12,400 nucleotides of DNA, from positions 1 to 12,400 of the forward strand of contig JAOUGG010000024.1 in assembly GCA_029857855.1 (NCBI GenBank). The letters run 5' to 3'. Both the position numbers and the translations under genes were made by a program. The stretch's first letter is position 1. Every line of letters starts with the position of its first letter. Below the pieces are notes generated by a model. The model ran no database searches, was not told the origin of the DNA, and worked only from the letters and a program-made list of their open reading frames with translations. This stretch comes from Acidimicrobiia bacterium (GTDB lineage Bacteria > Actinomycetota > Acidimicrobiia > Acidimicrobiales > SZUA-35). This document shows positions 6,130-12,400 of this stretch, piece after piece.

Positions 6130-6696
6130 ATGCCCGACTCTCGGGAGTCAGTCGTCATCGACGACGACGTCGGTTCGGTGGACAGCCTCGGGGACGCAAC
6201 CGTTATCCTCGACTTCGGCCCGTTCTATCAAGAGCATCGTCAGCGGGTCGGTGCGGCTCTCGCCTTCACGCTCGGTGACCACCAACTCGGCTACGAGGCC
6301 GCCGATGAGGCCATGGCCAGGGCATACCAGCGATGGTCGGCGGTTCAGACCTACGCCAATCCCAGTGGTTGGGTGTACCGCACCGGCCTCAACTGGGCCC
6401 GGTCCTGGCTGCGGAGACACAGACGATCGAGGCCGAAGGATCGAATGCTGGCCCGTTCCGAACACGGCGACGGTCCCCAGTCCGACACCGATCTCGCTGC
6501 CGCGCTGGCGAAACTCAGCGATGAGCACCGATCCGTGGTCGTGCTCCGCTTCTTCTGCGACTGGTCGGTGGCCGACACGGCGGCCGCCCTCGACGTCGCC
6601 CCCGGAACCGTCAAGAGCCGCCTGGCCCGGGCCCTCAGTGCCCTCCGGGCCGAACTCGAATCCACCGATCCCGGTCGGGAAAGGACCGAACAATGA
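6130..6696 (+). CDS. ECF (SigE-type) RNA polymerase sigma factor
   Basis: 188 residues with start ATG 6130, chosen for the GGAGGAAGG site nine bases upstream. An in-frame ATG at 6085 would add 15 residues and could be leaderless from the ECF-like promoter. Region 2 spans about residues 30-100, with the AYQRWSAV and NPSGWVYRTGLNWARSWLRR stretches typical of actinobacterial SigE-type factors. Region 4 (122-176) contains LSDEHRSVVVLRFF and the helix-turn-helix SVADTAAALDVAPGTVKSRLARAL, which reads the -35 box. The stop codon overlaps the next gene's start (ATGA), so the two proteins are made together. That partner is a single-pass membrane protein with extracellular repeats, so the sigma factor probably answers an envelope or outside signal. 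Its regulon is unknown. Confidence 0.9.
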   Translation: MPDSRESVVIDDDVGSVDSLGDATVILDFGPFYQEHRQRVGAALAFTLGDHQLGYEAADEAMARAYQRWSAVQTYANPSGWVYRTGLNWARSWLRRHRRSRPKDRMLARSEHGDGPQSDTDLAAALAKLSDEHRSVVVLRFFCDWSVADTAAALDVAPGTVKSRLARALSALRAELESTDPGRERTEQ

Positions 6697-8591
6697 TCCA
6701 ACTCGAAGATCGTCTGACGGGTCACTTCCAGCTCGAGGCGGGCGCGCTCGCCGAACACATCAGCCCGGTCGGTGATCTGGGTGCGGTGAAGGCCCGGGCT
6801 CGACAACGCACCCGCAACCGTGGTCTCGCCACAGCAGCGGCGGGCTTGATCGCACTCACGCTCGGCGCTGCCGTCGCCGTGCGTCTGGTCGATCGGGATC
6901 CGACGTTGCGGATCGAAACCCTCGGCCACGATGACGCGTCGCGGGAGCAGGGACTTCCGACAGGTACCGGACCCGTTCTCCAGTGGGTCGACCTCGGCAC
7001 CGACGCCTTCGAGGCCCGGAGTTCAGTCTGGACCGGCGAGTACTTCGTCGTGTTCGGCTACCGCGTCGCCAACACCGGCGTCGGAGGACCCTCGATCGGT
7101 GGGCTGTACCGTTCGGCCGACGGCGATTCCTGGGAGCTGGTCACCGAACCGCTCGGCAACGAGAACTTCCACAACGTCGAACTCTGGTCCGACGGGGCGG
7201 GCACGGTGCTGGCTTGGTCGAACACCGCCAGTACCGATGCGATCACCCGGGTCCTGCTCTCCGACGATCACGGTCGTACCTTCACCGACATCGGCTCCTT
7301 TGCCATCTCGGACCCCGACGGTGGACCGTTCCGTGACATCGCCCAGGCCTTCGGCATGGCGGTGGTGAACGGCAACATCTATGCCGCCGTGAACCATTCG
7401 GCCGACCTCGACCTGGCGGCCCTCGTCGAATCGGCCGGCGATGCCGACCTCGCGGCCCGGATCCGAGTCGGGGAGGTCGGCTTGGGCTACGGCCTCGGCC
7501 CTGACGGCCTGTCGGTCTGCATCGACACGAACTGTGAGAACACCGAGTTGATCGCGCTCGACGAGACGAACCTGAGCCCCGACCTGTGGGCCCGGCTGCA
7601 AGCCGAAATGCAGGGCGGACGGATCGGGATCGCACTCCTGACTCCCGGTGAAGCCCCCGTCGTGGTCGACACCTGGAACGGTCGAGCCGTGAGCGGTCTG
7701 CTCACCTCCCCGGTCGGATCGACGGGCGGCCACCGACTCGCTGTTGCCGTCGGCGTGTCCGAACTGGTCGATGGGGAACCGTCGACGCACAGTCGGCTGC
7801 ACACGAGCTCCGACGGGGAGACGTGGGCCGAGTCGGATCTGGCGGTGGACGCCTTCGGAGTCTGGTTCGACGACGAGGGAGCCCTGATCGCCTCGTACCA
7901 CGACGACGTGCCACATCTCGATCGTTCGACTGACGGCGGGGTGACCTGGACGCCGGTGGCGCCCGCGGCCGGGCACCGGTTCACCGTCGGTCCGGCCGGG
8001 ATGCTGGTCGAGGGCACCACCGGTGCCGAACAGGCGAGATGGCCGGGCTACGCCATCGCCAAGGACCATTACCGCCTCGAGGTCACCGAGGAGACGGCCG
8101 TGCTGGTCGACACCGACTCGGGAACCCGGCTGGCCGAAGCCGGTCGCAAGGAGGACAGTTCCTGGCTGATCGAGCGGGAGGCCGAGGGTGACAACGATCA
8201 GTGGACTCTGACCGTGCTGCATCCGGACACCGGCGAGGAACTTATGGTCATCACCGAGGACGATCTGGGCGAACTCGGTGCGCCCGACGCCGCAGCGGGT
8301 TCCGAGGCTCCGATGCTCGGATGGTCGATCGACGGGGAGACCTGGGGATGGCAGACCTACGGGCAGGCGTTCGGTCCGGCCATCGAGGACGACCAGCGGC
8401 GAGGCAACGAACCGATCCAGCTCGTGGTCGGGTCCGACCGGGTGCTGGCGCTCGTGCCGCCGCCCTACGTTGCCGGGCTGGAACCGGTTGAGGAGTCGAT
8501 CGCATCCGACGCAGGCGAGGAGGCGGAGGCGTCCTCGACGGTCGATGGGAGCCACCTCCTGTCCCGGGTCTTCGTCGCGGAGGTCCCCTGA
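6693..8591 (+). CDS. Membrane-anchored Asp-box (BNR) repeat protein, probable partner of the sigma factor
   Basis: 632 residues. The ATG overlaps the sigma factor stop (ATGA). Residues 1-43 are cytoplasmic and charged (VKARARQRTRNRG before the membrane). Residues 44-65 form one transmembrane helix, and the rest lies outside. The exterior holds Asp-box-like turns: SADGDSW, SDDHGRTF, SSDGETW, STDGGVTW and SIDGETW, suggesting a sialidase-like beta-propeller. I see no sialidase catalytic set, so a sensing or scaffolding role is more likely than hydrolysis. Gene order implies it restrains the sigma factor, but the short N-terminus lacks the HxxxCxxC zinc motif of classic anti-sigma domains. Alternatively it is only a target of the sigma factor. 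The C-terminus is acidic and ends FVAEVP. Confidence 0.8.
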   Translation: MIQLEDRLTGHFQLEAGALAEHISPVGDLGAVKARARQRTRNRGLATAAAGLIALTLGAAVAVRLVDRDPTLRIETLGHDDASREQGLPTGTGPVLQWVDLGTDAFEARSSVWTGEYFVVFGYRVANTGVGGPSIGGLYRSADGDSWELVTEPLGNENFHNVELWSDGAGTVLAWSNTASTDAITRVLLSDDHGRTFTDIGSFAISDPDGGPFRDIAQAFGMAVVNGNIYAAVNHSADLDLAALVESAGDADLAARIRVGEVGLGYGLGPDGLSVCIDTNCENTELIALDETNLSPDLWARLQAEMQGGRIGIALLTPGEAPVVVDTWNGRAVSGLLTSPVGSTGGHRLAVAVGVSELVDGEPSTHSRLHTSSDGETWAESDLAVDAFGVWFDDEGALIASYHDDVPHLDRSTDGGVTWTPVAPAAGHRFTVGPAGMLVEGTTGAEQARWPGYAIAKDHYRLEVTEETAVLVDTDSGTRLAEAGRKEDSSWLIEREAEGDNDQWTLTVLHPDTGEELMVITEDDLGELGAPDAAAGSEAPMLGWSIDGETWGWQTYGQAFGPAIEDDQRRGNEPIQLVVGSDRVLALVPPPYVAGLEPVEESIASDAGEEAEASSTVDGSHLLSRVFVAEVP

Positions 8592-8614
8592 GGATTGGAG
8601 GCCGCTCGATCAAC

Positions 8615-8640
8615 GTGACGCTGCGGCCCCCAGCGGGCAC
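8615..8640 (+). terminator. Weak hairpin after the Asp-box protein gene
   Basis: CGCTG (8619-8623) pairs with CAGCG (8631-8635). GTG (8615-8617) and CAC (8638-8640) can pair outside it. There is no T tail, so this is a poor intrinsic terminator and may only mark the gene end. Confidence 0.25.
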
Positions 8641-8655
8641 ACTGGAACCGTGCAC

Positions 8656-8661
8656 AAGGAG
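8656..8661 (+). promoter_or_regulatory. Ribosome binding site of the phosphotransferase remnant
   Basis: AAGGAG stands five bases before GTG 8667. This is one of the best-placed ribosome sites in the window, although the reading frame it serves is only 79 codons. Confidence 0.6.
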
Positions 8662-8666
8662 TGGCA

Positions 8667-8906
8667 GTGACGAAGGTCGGTTGCCAGCTCGCGACCGGCC
8701 GGACAGCCGACGTCTTCGCCTACGGCAACGACTCGGTGGTCAAGGTCCTCCGGACCAGTGTGCCGGCCGACCATCAGGGCGAGGAGATGATCGTCGTCGT
8801 TCGCGATGAGGGCGAAACCGCCATCGGTCGCGGTGACGATGTACGCATTGCCTTTGCCGGTCCGATCCATGTCTTCGCCGACGACGGCGAACGCGTCGGT
8901 GACTAG
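8667..8906 (+). pseudogene. Short remnant resembling the N-terminus of an aminoglycoside/choline phosphotransferase
   Basis: 79 residues from GTG 8667 to TAG 8904-8906. The first 28 or so residues, with ATGRTADVFAYGNDSVVKVLR, match the glycine-rich strand and the VVK lysine strand (ATP binding) that open APH/choline-kinase-like phosphotransferases. Such enzymes are normally around 250-350 residues and need a later catalytic loop and Asp, which are absent here. After VPADHQGEE the sequence no longer looks like the family, and neither other plus frame picks it up. Codon third positions stay G/C-rich to the stop, so the frame may still be translated. It is most likely a truncated gene whose body was lost by deletion, or possibly a small protein with a borrowed start. 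The SDR gene begins 24 bases later. Confidence 0.45.
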
Positions 8907-8930
8907 GTTCGACGAGGCGGTGCCTTCCCG

Positions 8931-9833
8931 GTGACAGCAACTTCGCCCGGCGGCGAGCAGGCAGGGTCCACTTCCCCCTCGACCCAACACATGGCGTCTC
9001 TCCCCGCCATGCCTGCTTGCCGCCCGGGTGCCGTCAGCCTGGTGACCGGCGCCGCCGGCAACATAGGGCGCTCGGTCGCCCTCGGTCTGGCGCGCAGCGG
9101 CGTCCGGGTGGTTCTGGCCGATCTGGCCTCGGCCGCCGACGGCCTCGACGAGAGCCGGGAACTGTGTGTGGCGGCGTCCACCGACGACTATACGAACGCG
9201 TCCGATCATCGCACGGTGACCTTCGATGTGACCGATTTCGGCGAGGTCGCCTCGGCGTTCGATCGGGTGGCGGCGGAGGTCGGTACCCCCACCCTGGTGT
9301 TCAACAACGCCGGCTACCAGGGGCACTTCGCCAACCTCGTCGACTACGACCTCGCCGACCTTCGCCGGGTGCTCGACATCAACGTGGCCGGCGTGTTCGC
9401 GGTGCTGCAGAGCGCAGCCCGGGCGATGCAGGCCGCAGGCGTCGGTGGTGCCGTTGTCAACATGGCATCGATGGCCGGCGTGTCCGGCGCCCCGAACATG
9501 GGCGCCTACTCCACGTCGAAGGCCGCGGTGATCGGGCTGACGAAGTCGGCGGCCAAGGATCTGGCTCCCCTCGGGATCCGGGTCAACTCGGTGAGCCCGG
9601 GGTTCATCGGACCCGGCTTCATGTGGGAGCGCCAGGTCGAACTCCAGGCCTCGGTACCGAGCCAGTACTACGCCGACACCTTCGACGAGGTGGCCGAGCA
9701 GATGATCAACATGGTGCCGCTGCGCCGCTATGGCAGCCTCGACGAGGTGGCCGGTGCCGTGCTCTTCCTGCTGTCCGACGCCGCCGGTTTCGTCAACGGT
9801 GTCAACCTGGAGATCTCCGGCGGCGGGGCCTGA
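8931..9833 (+). CDS. Short-chain dehydrogenase/reductase (SDR), classical type
   Basis: An NAD(P)-dependent oxidoreductase of the cytoplasm acting on an alcohol or carbonyl; the substrate is unknown. The cofactor loop TGAAGNIG is at 39-46 (GNIG instead of the usual GIG). NNAG follows strand 4. The catalytic triad is S180, Y193 and K197 (YSTSK), with the normal 13-residue Ser-Tyr gap. SPGFIGPGF and the C-terminal VNGVNLEISGGGA are standard. GTG 8931 gives 300 residues, but the first 30 are Ser/Thr/Pro-rich and unlike an SDR; ATG 8991 or ATG 9009 would give a more typical length. None has a ribosome site. TAGGTT at 8904-8909 is a possible -10 box. The long segment between SPGFIGP and PLRRYG (about 40 residues with EVAEQMINM) resembles sugar- or polyol-acting SDRs, only a hint. 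Confidence 0.88.
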   Translation: MTATSPGGEQAGSTSPSTQHMASLPAMPACRPGAVSLVTGAAGNIGRSVALGLARSGVRVVLADLASAADGLDESRELCVAASTDDYTNASDHRTVTFDVTDFGEVASAFDRVAAEVGTPTLVFNNAGYQGHFANLVDYDLADLRRVLDINVAGVFAVLQSAARAMQAAGVGGAVVNMASMAGVSGAPNMGAYSTSKAAVIGLTKSAAKDLAPLGIRVNSVSPGFIGPGFMWERQVELQASVPSQYYADTFDEVAEQMINMVPLRRYGSLDEVAGAVLFLLSDAAGFVNGVNLEISGGGA

Positions 9834-9914
9834 CAGCGGAGTTCAATCCCCGGCGGCCTCGACCGTTGACCCGCCACCTGCTTGGAGCAACCTGCCACAT
9901 TCTCGTAATTGGCA

Positions 9915-9945
9915 GATTTCGCGCGCACCGTGCGCGCGTGAAATC
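9915..9945. repeat. Strong GC hairpin between the SDR and PPOX genes
   Basis: CGCGCGCA (9920-9927) and TGCGCGCG (9931-9938) pair perfectly around CCG. ATTT (9916-9919) and AAAT (9941-9944) extend the stem after a two-base bulge, and the whole is framed by GATTTC and GAAATC. It has no T tail on either strand. It may end the SDR message in a Rho-assisted way or be an operator. Confidence 0.5.
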
Positions 9946-10046
9946 GATCAGATCTCGGCGGAAAGCGAGGACGCCCGGAGGAAGATCGGGGATCTGTACC
10001 CCTGATACCGTCGGCCAAAGGCAGGCGGATTGCCGGGACCCAGGAG

Positions 10047-10068
10047 TATCGGGACCAAAGGCCCCAGT
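10047..10068. promoter_or_regulatory. DosR/DevR-box-like palindrome before the PPOX gene
   Basis: GGGACCAAAGGCCC at 10051-10064 agrees with the DosR consensus core GGGACTWWAGTCCC at 12 of 14 bases, and the flanking C on each side also fits. A second GGGACC half-site starts at 10035, sixteen bases upstream. The site lies about 40 to 55 bases before the start predicted from TAGGCT (10088-10093) or TAGGGT (10101-10106), a usual activator position. Function is inferred from motif only. Confidence 0.4.
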
Positions 10069-10087
10069 GGTCGACTGGTAGCCGATC

Positions 10088-10126
10088 TAGGCTCGAATGC
10101 TAGGGTAGGAATCGACGCCACGGAGG
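10088..10126 (+). promoter_or_regulatory. -10 boxes and ribosome site of the PPOX gene
   Basis: TAGGCT (10088-10093) and TAGGGT (10101-10106) both fit TANNNT. GGAGG at 10122-10126 lies five bases before ATG 10132 and decides that start over the longer open frame from 10030. A CCAGT/ACTGG hairpin (10064-10078) precedes the -10 boxes. Confidence 0.5.
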
Positions 10127-10131
10127 ATGCC

Positions 10132-10542
10132 ATGATCGATCAACGCACCGGTCTTGAGGTCATCGAGCAGGACGAGTGCTGGGATCTCCTGGCCAGCCGG
10201 GGCGTTGGTCGCGTCGGGGTGTCCATAGCCAACAAGCCCGACATCTTCCCGGTGAACTACAAGCTCGACAACAAGGCCATCTACATCTATACGGTGCCGG
10301 GCACCAAACTGGCCGGTGCCGTACTAGGGCGGGCGGTCGCCTTCGAGATCGATGATCTCGACGAGGCGACCCGCCAAGGTTGGAGCGTGGTAATCCACGG
10401 GGTGGCCACGGAAGTCGAGAAGCTGGAGGACATCCTCCACGCCGAGACGCTGGGCATCACAACCTGGACCGACAGCCCGAAGTTCCGGTTCTTGCGGATC
10501 ACCGTCGACGAAATCACGGGCCGGCGAATCCCCGCCGACTGA
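10132..10542 (+). CDS. Pyridoxamine 5'-phosphate oxidase (PPOX)-family flavin-binding protein
   Basis: 136 residues from ATG 10132, chosen for GGAGG five bases upstream. The fold is the small split beta-barrel that binds FMN or F420. It opens with the helix ECWDLLASRGVGRVGVSIANKPDIFPVNY, then YKLDNKAIYIYTVPGTKL, the strand AVAFEIDDLDE, WSVVIHGVATEVE, and the closing RFLRITVDEITGRRI. This is the short Pyridox_ox_2 type seen in many actinobacterial nitroreductase-like or stress proteins, not the true vitamin B6 enzyme, which is longer. It probably uses a flavin to reduce or bind a small molecule. Relatives in mycobacteria are in the hypoxia (DosR) regulon, in keeping with the DosR-like palindrome upstream. 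The HAD gene follows 45 bases later with its own -10 box. Confidence 0.85.
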   Translation: MIDQRTGLEVIEQDECWDLLASRGVGRVGVSIANKPDIFPVNYKLDNKAIYIYTVPGTKLAGAVLGRAVAFEIDDLDEATRQGWSVVIHGVATEVEKLEDILHAETLGITTWTDSPKFRFLRITVDEITGRRIPAD

Positions 10543-10574
10543 CGCCTGGCACCGCAGTTCCGGAGGACGGGGCC

Positions 10575-10580
10575 TAGATT
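10575..10580 (+). promoter_or_regulatory. -10 box for a leaderless HAD phosphatase message
   Basis: TAGATT ends exactly seven bases before ATG 10588, so transcription should begin at or next to the A of the start codon. There is no ribosome site, which fits leaderless translation and favours ATG 10588 over the in-frame TTG 10579. Confidence 0.55.
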
Positions 10581-10587
10581 GGCGTCC

Positions 10588-11340
10588 ATGCCGGCTCCTC
10601 GCCTCACCCCGGAAATCCGCCGACACCTGATGGCGCCGGTGGCGGCGATCGTGTTCGACAAGGATGGAACGCTCACCGAGCTCAACTCCCGCTGGGTCAC
10701 CTTCTTCCGCTCGATCATCGCCGCCACCGCGGCCGACGGCGGCGATCCGGATGCCGAGCACACCCTGGCCGAACGCCTCGGCGTCGGCGCCGATCACCTG
10801 GTGCCCGGCGGTCCGGCCGCGGTCAAGACCGAATCCGAACTGATGGCCATCGCCCTCGAACACCTGGTCAACCGGGGCTGGACGGCCGATCAGGCGATCA
10901 CCTCGATCGGCGTGGGCCTGGAGGCGGCGACCTTCGGCCGGCTCGCACCGCTCGGTGCGGTGGCGTCGACGGTCGAGGCGTTGGCCGTCGACCACGTGCT
11001 CGGCGTCGCCACCTCCGACAACAGGGCCAACGCACGATCCGAACTCGAGCAGCTCGGCATCGCCCACCACATCTCGGCACTGCGATGTGGCGACGACGGA
11101 GGTCCGGTCAAACCCGACCCTGAGGTACTCCGGAGCCTGTCTCGGGAGTGGGGGCTCGAACCGACCCGTTTGCTCTTCGTCGGAGACTCCGAGCAGGATC
11201 GCGACACCGCCCGCGCCGCAGGCACTGGGTTCGTCGCCGTGGTGGCCGAGCCCGGAAGCGAAGGCGAACCCGACCACCCGGCGCCCTCGGTGTTTGGGGC
11301 CGACGCCTGGGTCGCCTCGATCGCCGAGCTCGTCGACTGA
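10588..11340 (+). CDS. HAD-superfamily phosphatase (phosphoglycolate-phosphatase-like)
   Basis: 250 residues from ATG 10588. All four HAD motifs are present: nucleophile D24 and acid D26 in VFDKDGTLT, the Thr/Ser strand GVATSDN, K175 in KPDPEV, and metal-binding D200 and D204 in FVGDSEQD. The roughly 100-residue helical insert after motif I is a C1 cap, as in HAD-IA enzymes such as phosphoglycolate phosphatase. It hydrolyses a phosphate monoester in the cytoplasm with Mg2+. The substrate cannot be told, and housekeeping metabolite repair is as likely as a pathway role. It is probably leaderless. It runs convergent to the LacI-type repressor, stop codons 79 bases apart, so the two are not co-transcribed. 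Confidence 0.9.
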   Translation: MPAPRLTPEIRRHLMAPVAAIVFDKDGTLTELNSRWVTFFRSIIAATAADGGDPDAEHTLAERLGVGADHLVPGGPAAVKTESELMAIALEHLVNRGWTADQAITSIGVGLEAATFGRLAPLGAVASTVEALAVDHVLGVATSDNRANARSELEQLGIAHHISALRCGDDGGPVKPDPEVLRSLSREWGLEPTRLLFVGDSEQDRDTARAAGTGFVAVVAEPGSEGEPDHPAPSVFGADAWVASIAELVD

Positions 11341-11419
11341 GCGGTCGACCGGGCGAGCCGCAGGTCTCAGCTCGGCTGCTCGGTCCGATCGGTCGGCCAT
11401 CGCTCCAGTCTGGCAGCCG
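11341..11419. other. Short convergent gap between HAD and LacI-family genes
   Basis: Seventy-nine bases separate two converging stop codons. AGCCG and CGGCT arms and the palindrome CCGATCGG could form small hairpins, but there is no T run and no convincing terminator. Confidence 0.3.
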
Positions 11420-12400
11420 CTACTCCGGTGGGCCACGGCGGATCTCGCCGGAGCCCCGGGCGATCACGTCGGAGGCGATGATCTGTCGCACCGCGGGACC
11501 GAGTTCGCCGTCGAGTCGTCTGAACAGCTGGTGCGCCGCTCGCCGCCCGAGATCGCGGGGATCCTGAGGGATCACCGTCACTCCGGGGGTGACCGCGTCG
11601 GCGAGGTCGATGTCGTCGAAACCGACGTGGGCCACCGAGTCACGCAGCCCAAGACGATGCAGGGCTCGAACCGCGCCAAGGGTCACGAAGTTCTGCGCGG
11701 TGAAGATGGCGGTCGGTTGGGGTGACACCGCCAGATAACGGTCGATGATCCCGGTCCACTCCTGGTGGGAGTGGGACCCGGTGACCTCGCGCCCGGGCAC
11801 CGCCGAGAGGCCCGCCTCGGCCAGCGCCCACCTGAAACCGTCGAGTCGGAGACCGGCGGAGAAGATCGCCGGGTCGTCGCCGAAGTAGGCGATGTCGGTG
11901 TGTCCGTGGGCGAGCAGGTGACGGGTGGCGGCGATGGCGCCCGCCCGATGATCGCTGCGGACGACGTCGATCTCGAGGTCGGGGATCTCGGGCTCGGCGT
12001 CGACGAAGACCACGGGGGTTCCCCTGATCATCTCGGACCGCAACGTCTCGACAGCCGCCCCCCAGGAGACGACGATCAGGCCGGCGACGCGCCGCTCGAC
12101 GAAGGTCTCGACGAGCTGTCGTTCCCGCTCGACCACGCCTTCGGTGCTGCCGGCCAGCACCAGGCATTGCCTGCCCATCGCCACGTCCTCGATACCGCGG
12201 AGCAGGTTGCTGAAGAAGATGTTGGCGACGTCGACCATCACGAAGCCGATCGTCGTCGGTGCCGACGTCGAACGGCGGAGAAGGCGGGCCCGCTGATCGG
12301 GGCGGTAGCCGAGCTCGTCCACGGCGGCTTCGACCTTCGTGACCAGGTTTGGCGAGACGCCGCCTTCGCCGTTGACGACTCGGGAGACGGTCTTGAAGCT
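11420..12400 (-). CDS. LacI-family transcriptional repressor (5' end outside window)
   Basis: The frame is open to base 12400, so the first residues of the DNA-binding domain are missing; 326 residues are visible. The helix-turn-helix and hinge are clear: SFKTVSRVVNGEGGVSP, then VEAAVDELGYRPDQRARLLRR. The ligand domain is a periplasmic-binding-protein fold: TIGFVMVDVANIFFSNLLRGIE, then VAGLIVVSW, TPVVFVDAEP, VRSDHRAGAIAATRHLLAHGHTDIAYFG, FTAQNFVTLGAVRAL, and VGFDDIDLADAVTPGVTVIPQDP. Such proteins sit on operators upstream of sugar-use genes and let go when the sugar binds. The genes it controls are probably beyond 12400, since nothing leftward is in the same orientation. Ligand unknown. The downstream GTG at 12322 is only an internal codon. 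Confidence 0.93.
   Translation of the reverse strand, partial: SFKTVSRVVNGEGGVSPNLVTKVEAAVDELGYRPDQRARLLRRSTSAPTTIGFVMVDVANIFFSNLLRGIEDVAMGRQCLVLAGSTEGVVERERQLVETFVERRVAGLIVVSWGAAVETLRSEMIRGTPVVFVDAEPEIPDLEIDVVRSDHRAGAIAATRHLLAHGHTDIAYFGDDPAIFSAGLRLDGFRWALAEAGLSAVPGREVTGSHSHQEWTGIIDRYLAVSPQPTAIFTAQNFVTLGAVRALHRLGLRDSVAHVGFDDIDLADAVTPGVTVIPQDPRDLGRRAAHQLFRRLDGELGPAVRQIIASDVIARGSGEIRRGPPE

Noticed and set aside
7023..8555. 510-codon open frame antisense to the Asp-box protein
   Set aside because: It is a shadow frame. The plus-strand frame has a membrane helix, repeats and a coupled start, while the antisense product has no recognisable domain.
8610..9326. 238-codon minus frame across the remnant and the SDR gene
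   Set aside because: It runs antisense to the clearly real SDR cofactor-binding region and shows no motif of its own.
1..12400. CRISPR arrays, insertion sequences, tRNA or rRNA genes
   Set aside because: No regularly spaced direct repeats, transposase-like frames, terminal inverted repeats or RNA gene signatures were seen.

Overview
The window is high-GC DNA from an actinobacterium. The evidence is strong G/C preference at codon third positions, TANNNT -10 boxes placed 7-8 bases before start codons (leaderless style), ECF sigma signalling, and a DosR-like operator. An Acidimicrobiia-type (Ilumatobacter-like) source is a guess from overall gene style only. Eight protein genes and one gene remnant are supported; two genes run off the window edges.

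Layout, left to right. Positions 1-1255 (minus) hold a secreted zinc metalloprotease of metzincin type, cut off at its C-terminus by the window edge. About 900 bases without a credible gene follow (1256-2152). They contain a large hairpin facing the protease, then a dense series of hairpins (1472-1870) that read best as plus-strand RNA, then a patch with DnaA-box-like repeats. Next comes a six-helix membrane GGDEF-EAL protein (about 2153-4153, plus) with an intact cyclase motif and a degenerate EAL domain. It overlaps tail to tail with a beta-hydroxyacid-dehydrogenase-like gene (4069-4902, minus). That gene is divergent from a proline racemase/hydroxyproline epimerase family gene (4944-5993, plus), with only 41 bases between the two starts.

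After a terminator-like hairpin comes an ECF/SigE-type sigma factor (6130-6696), translationally coupled to a single-pass membrane protein with Asp-box (BNR) repeats (6693-8591). The pair looks like a sigma factor with an unconventional membrane anti-sigma or sensor, and an ECF-style promoter lies upstream. A short phosphotransferase N-terminal remnant (8667-8906) precedes an SDR oxidoreductase (8931-9833). A 298-base gap carries a strong GC hairpin and a DosR-box-like palindrome before a PPOX-family flavoprotein (10132-10542). A HAD phosphatase (10588-11340) and, convergent to it, a LacI-family repressor (11420 to beyond 12400, minus) close the window.

The best candidate for something undescribed is the hairpin array at 1472-1870, immediately upstream of the c-di-GMP gene. 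Seven of its hairpins are capped by CGAA or CGAG loops, and one stem has 18 of 19 positions paired. It matches no riboswitch class I can recognise by eye.
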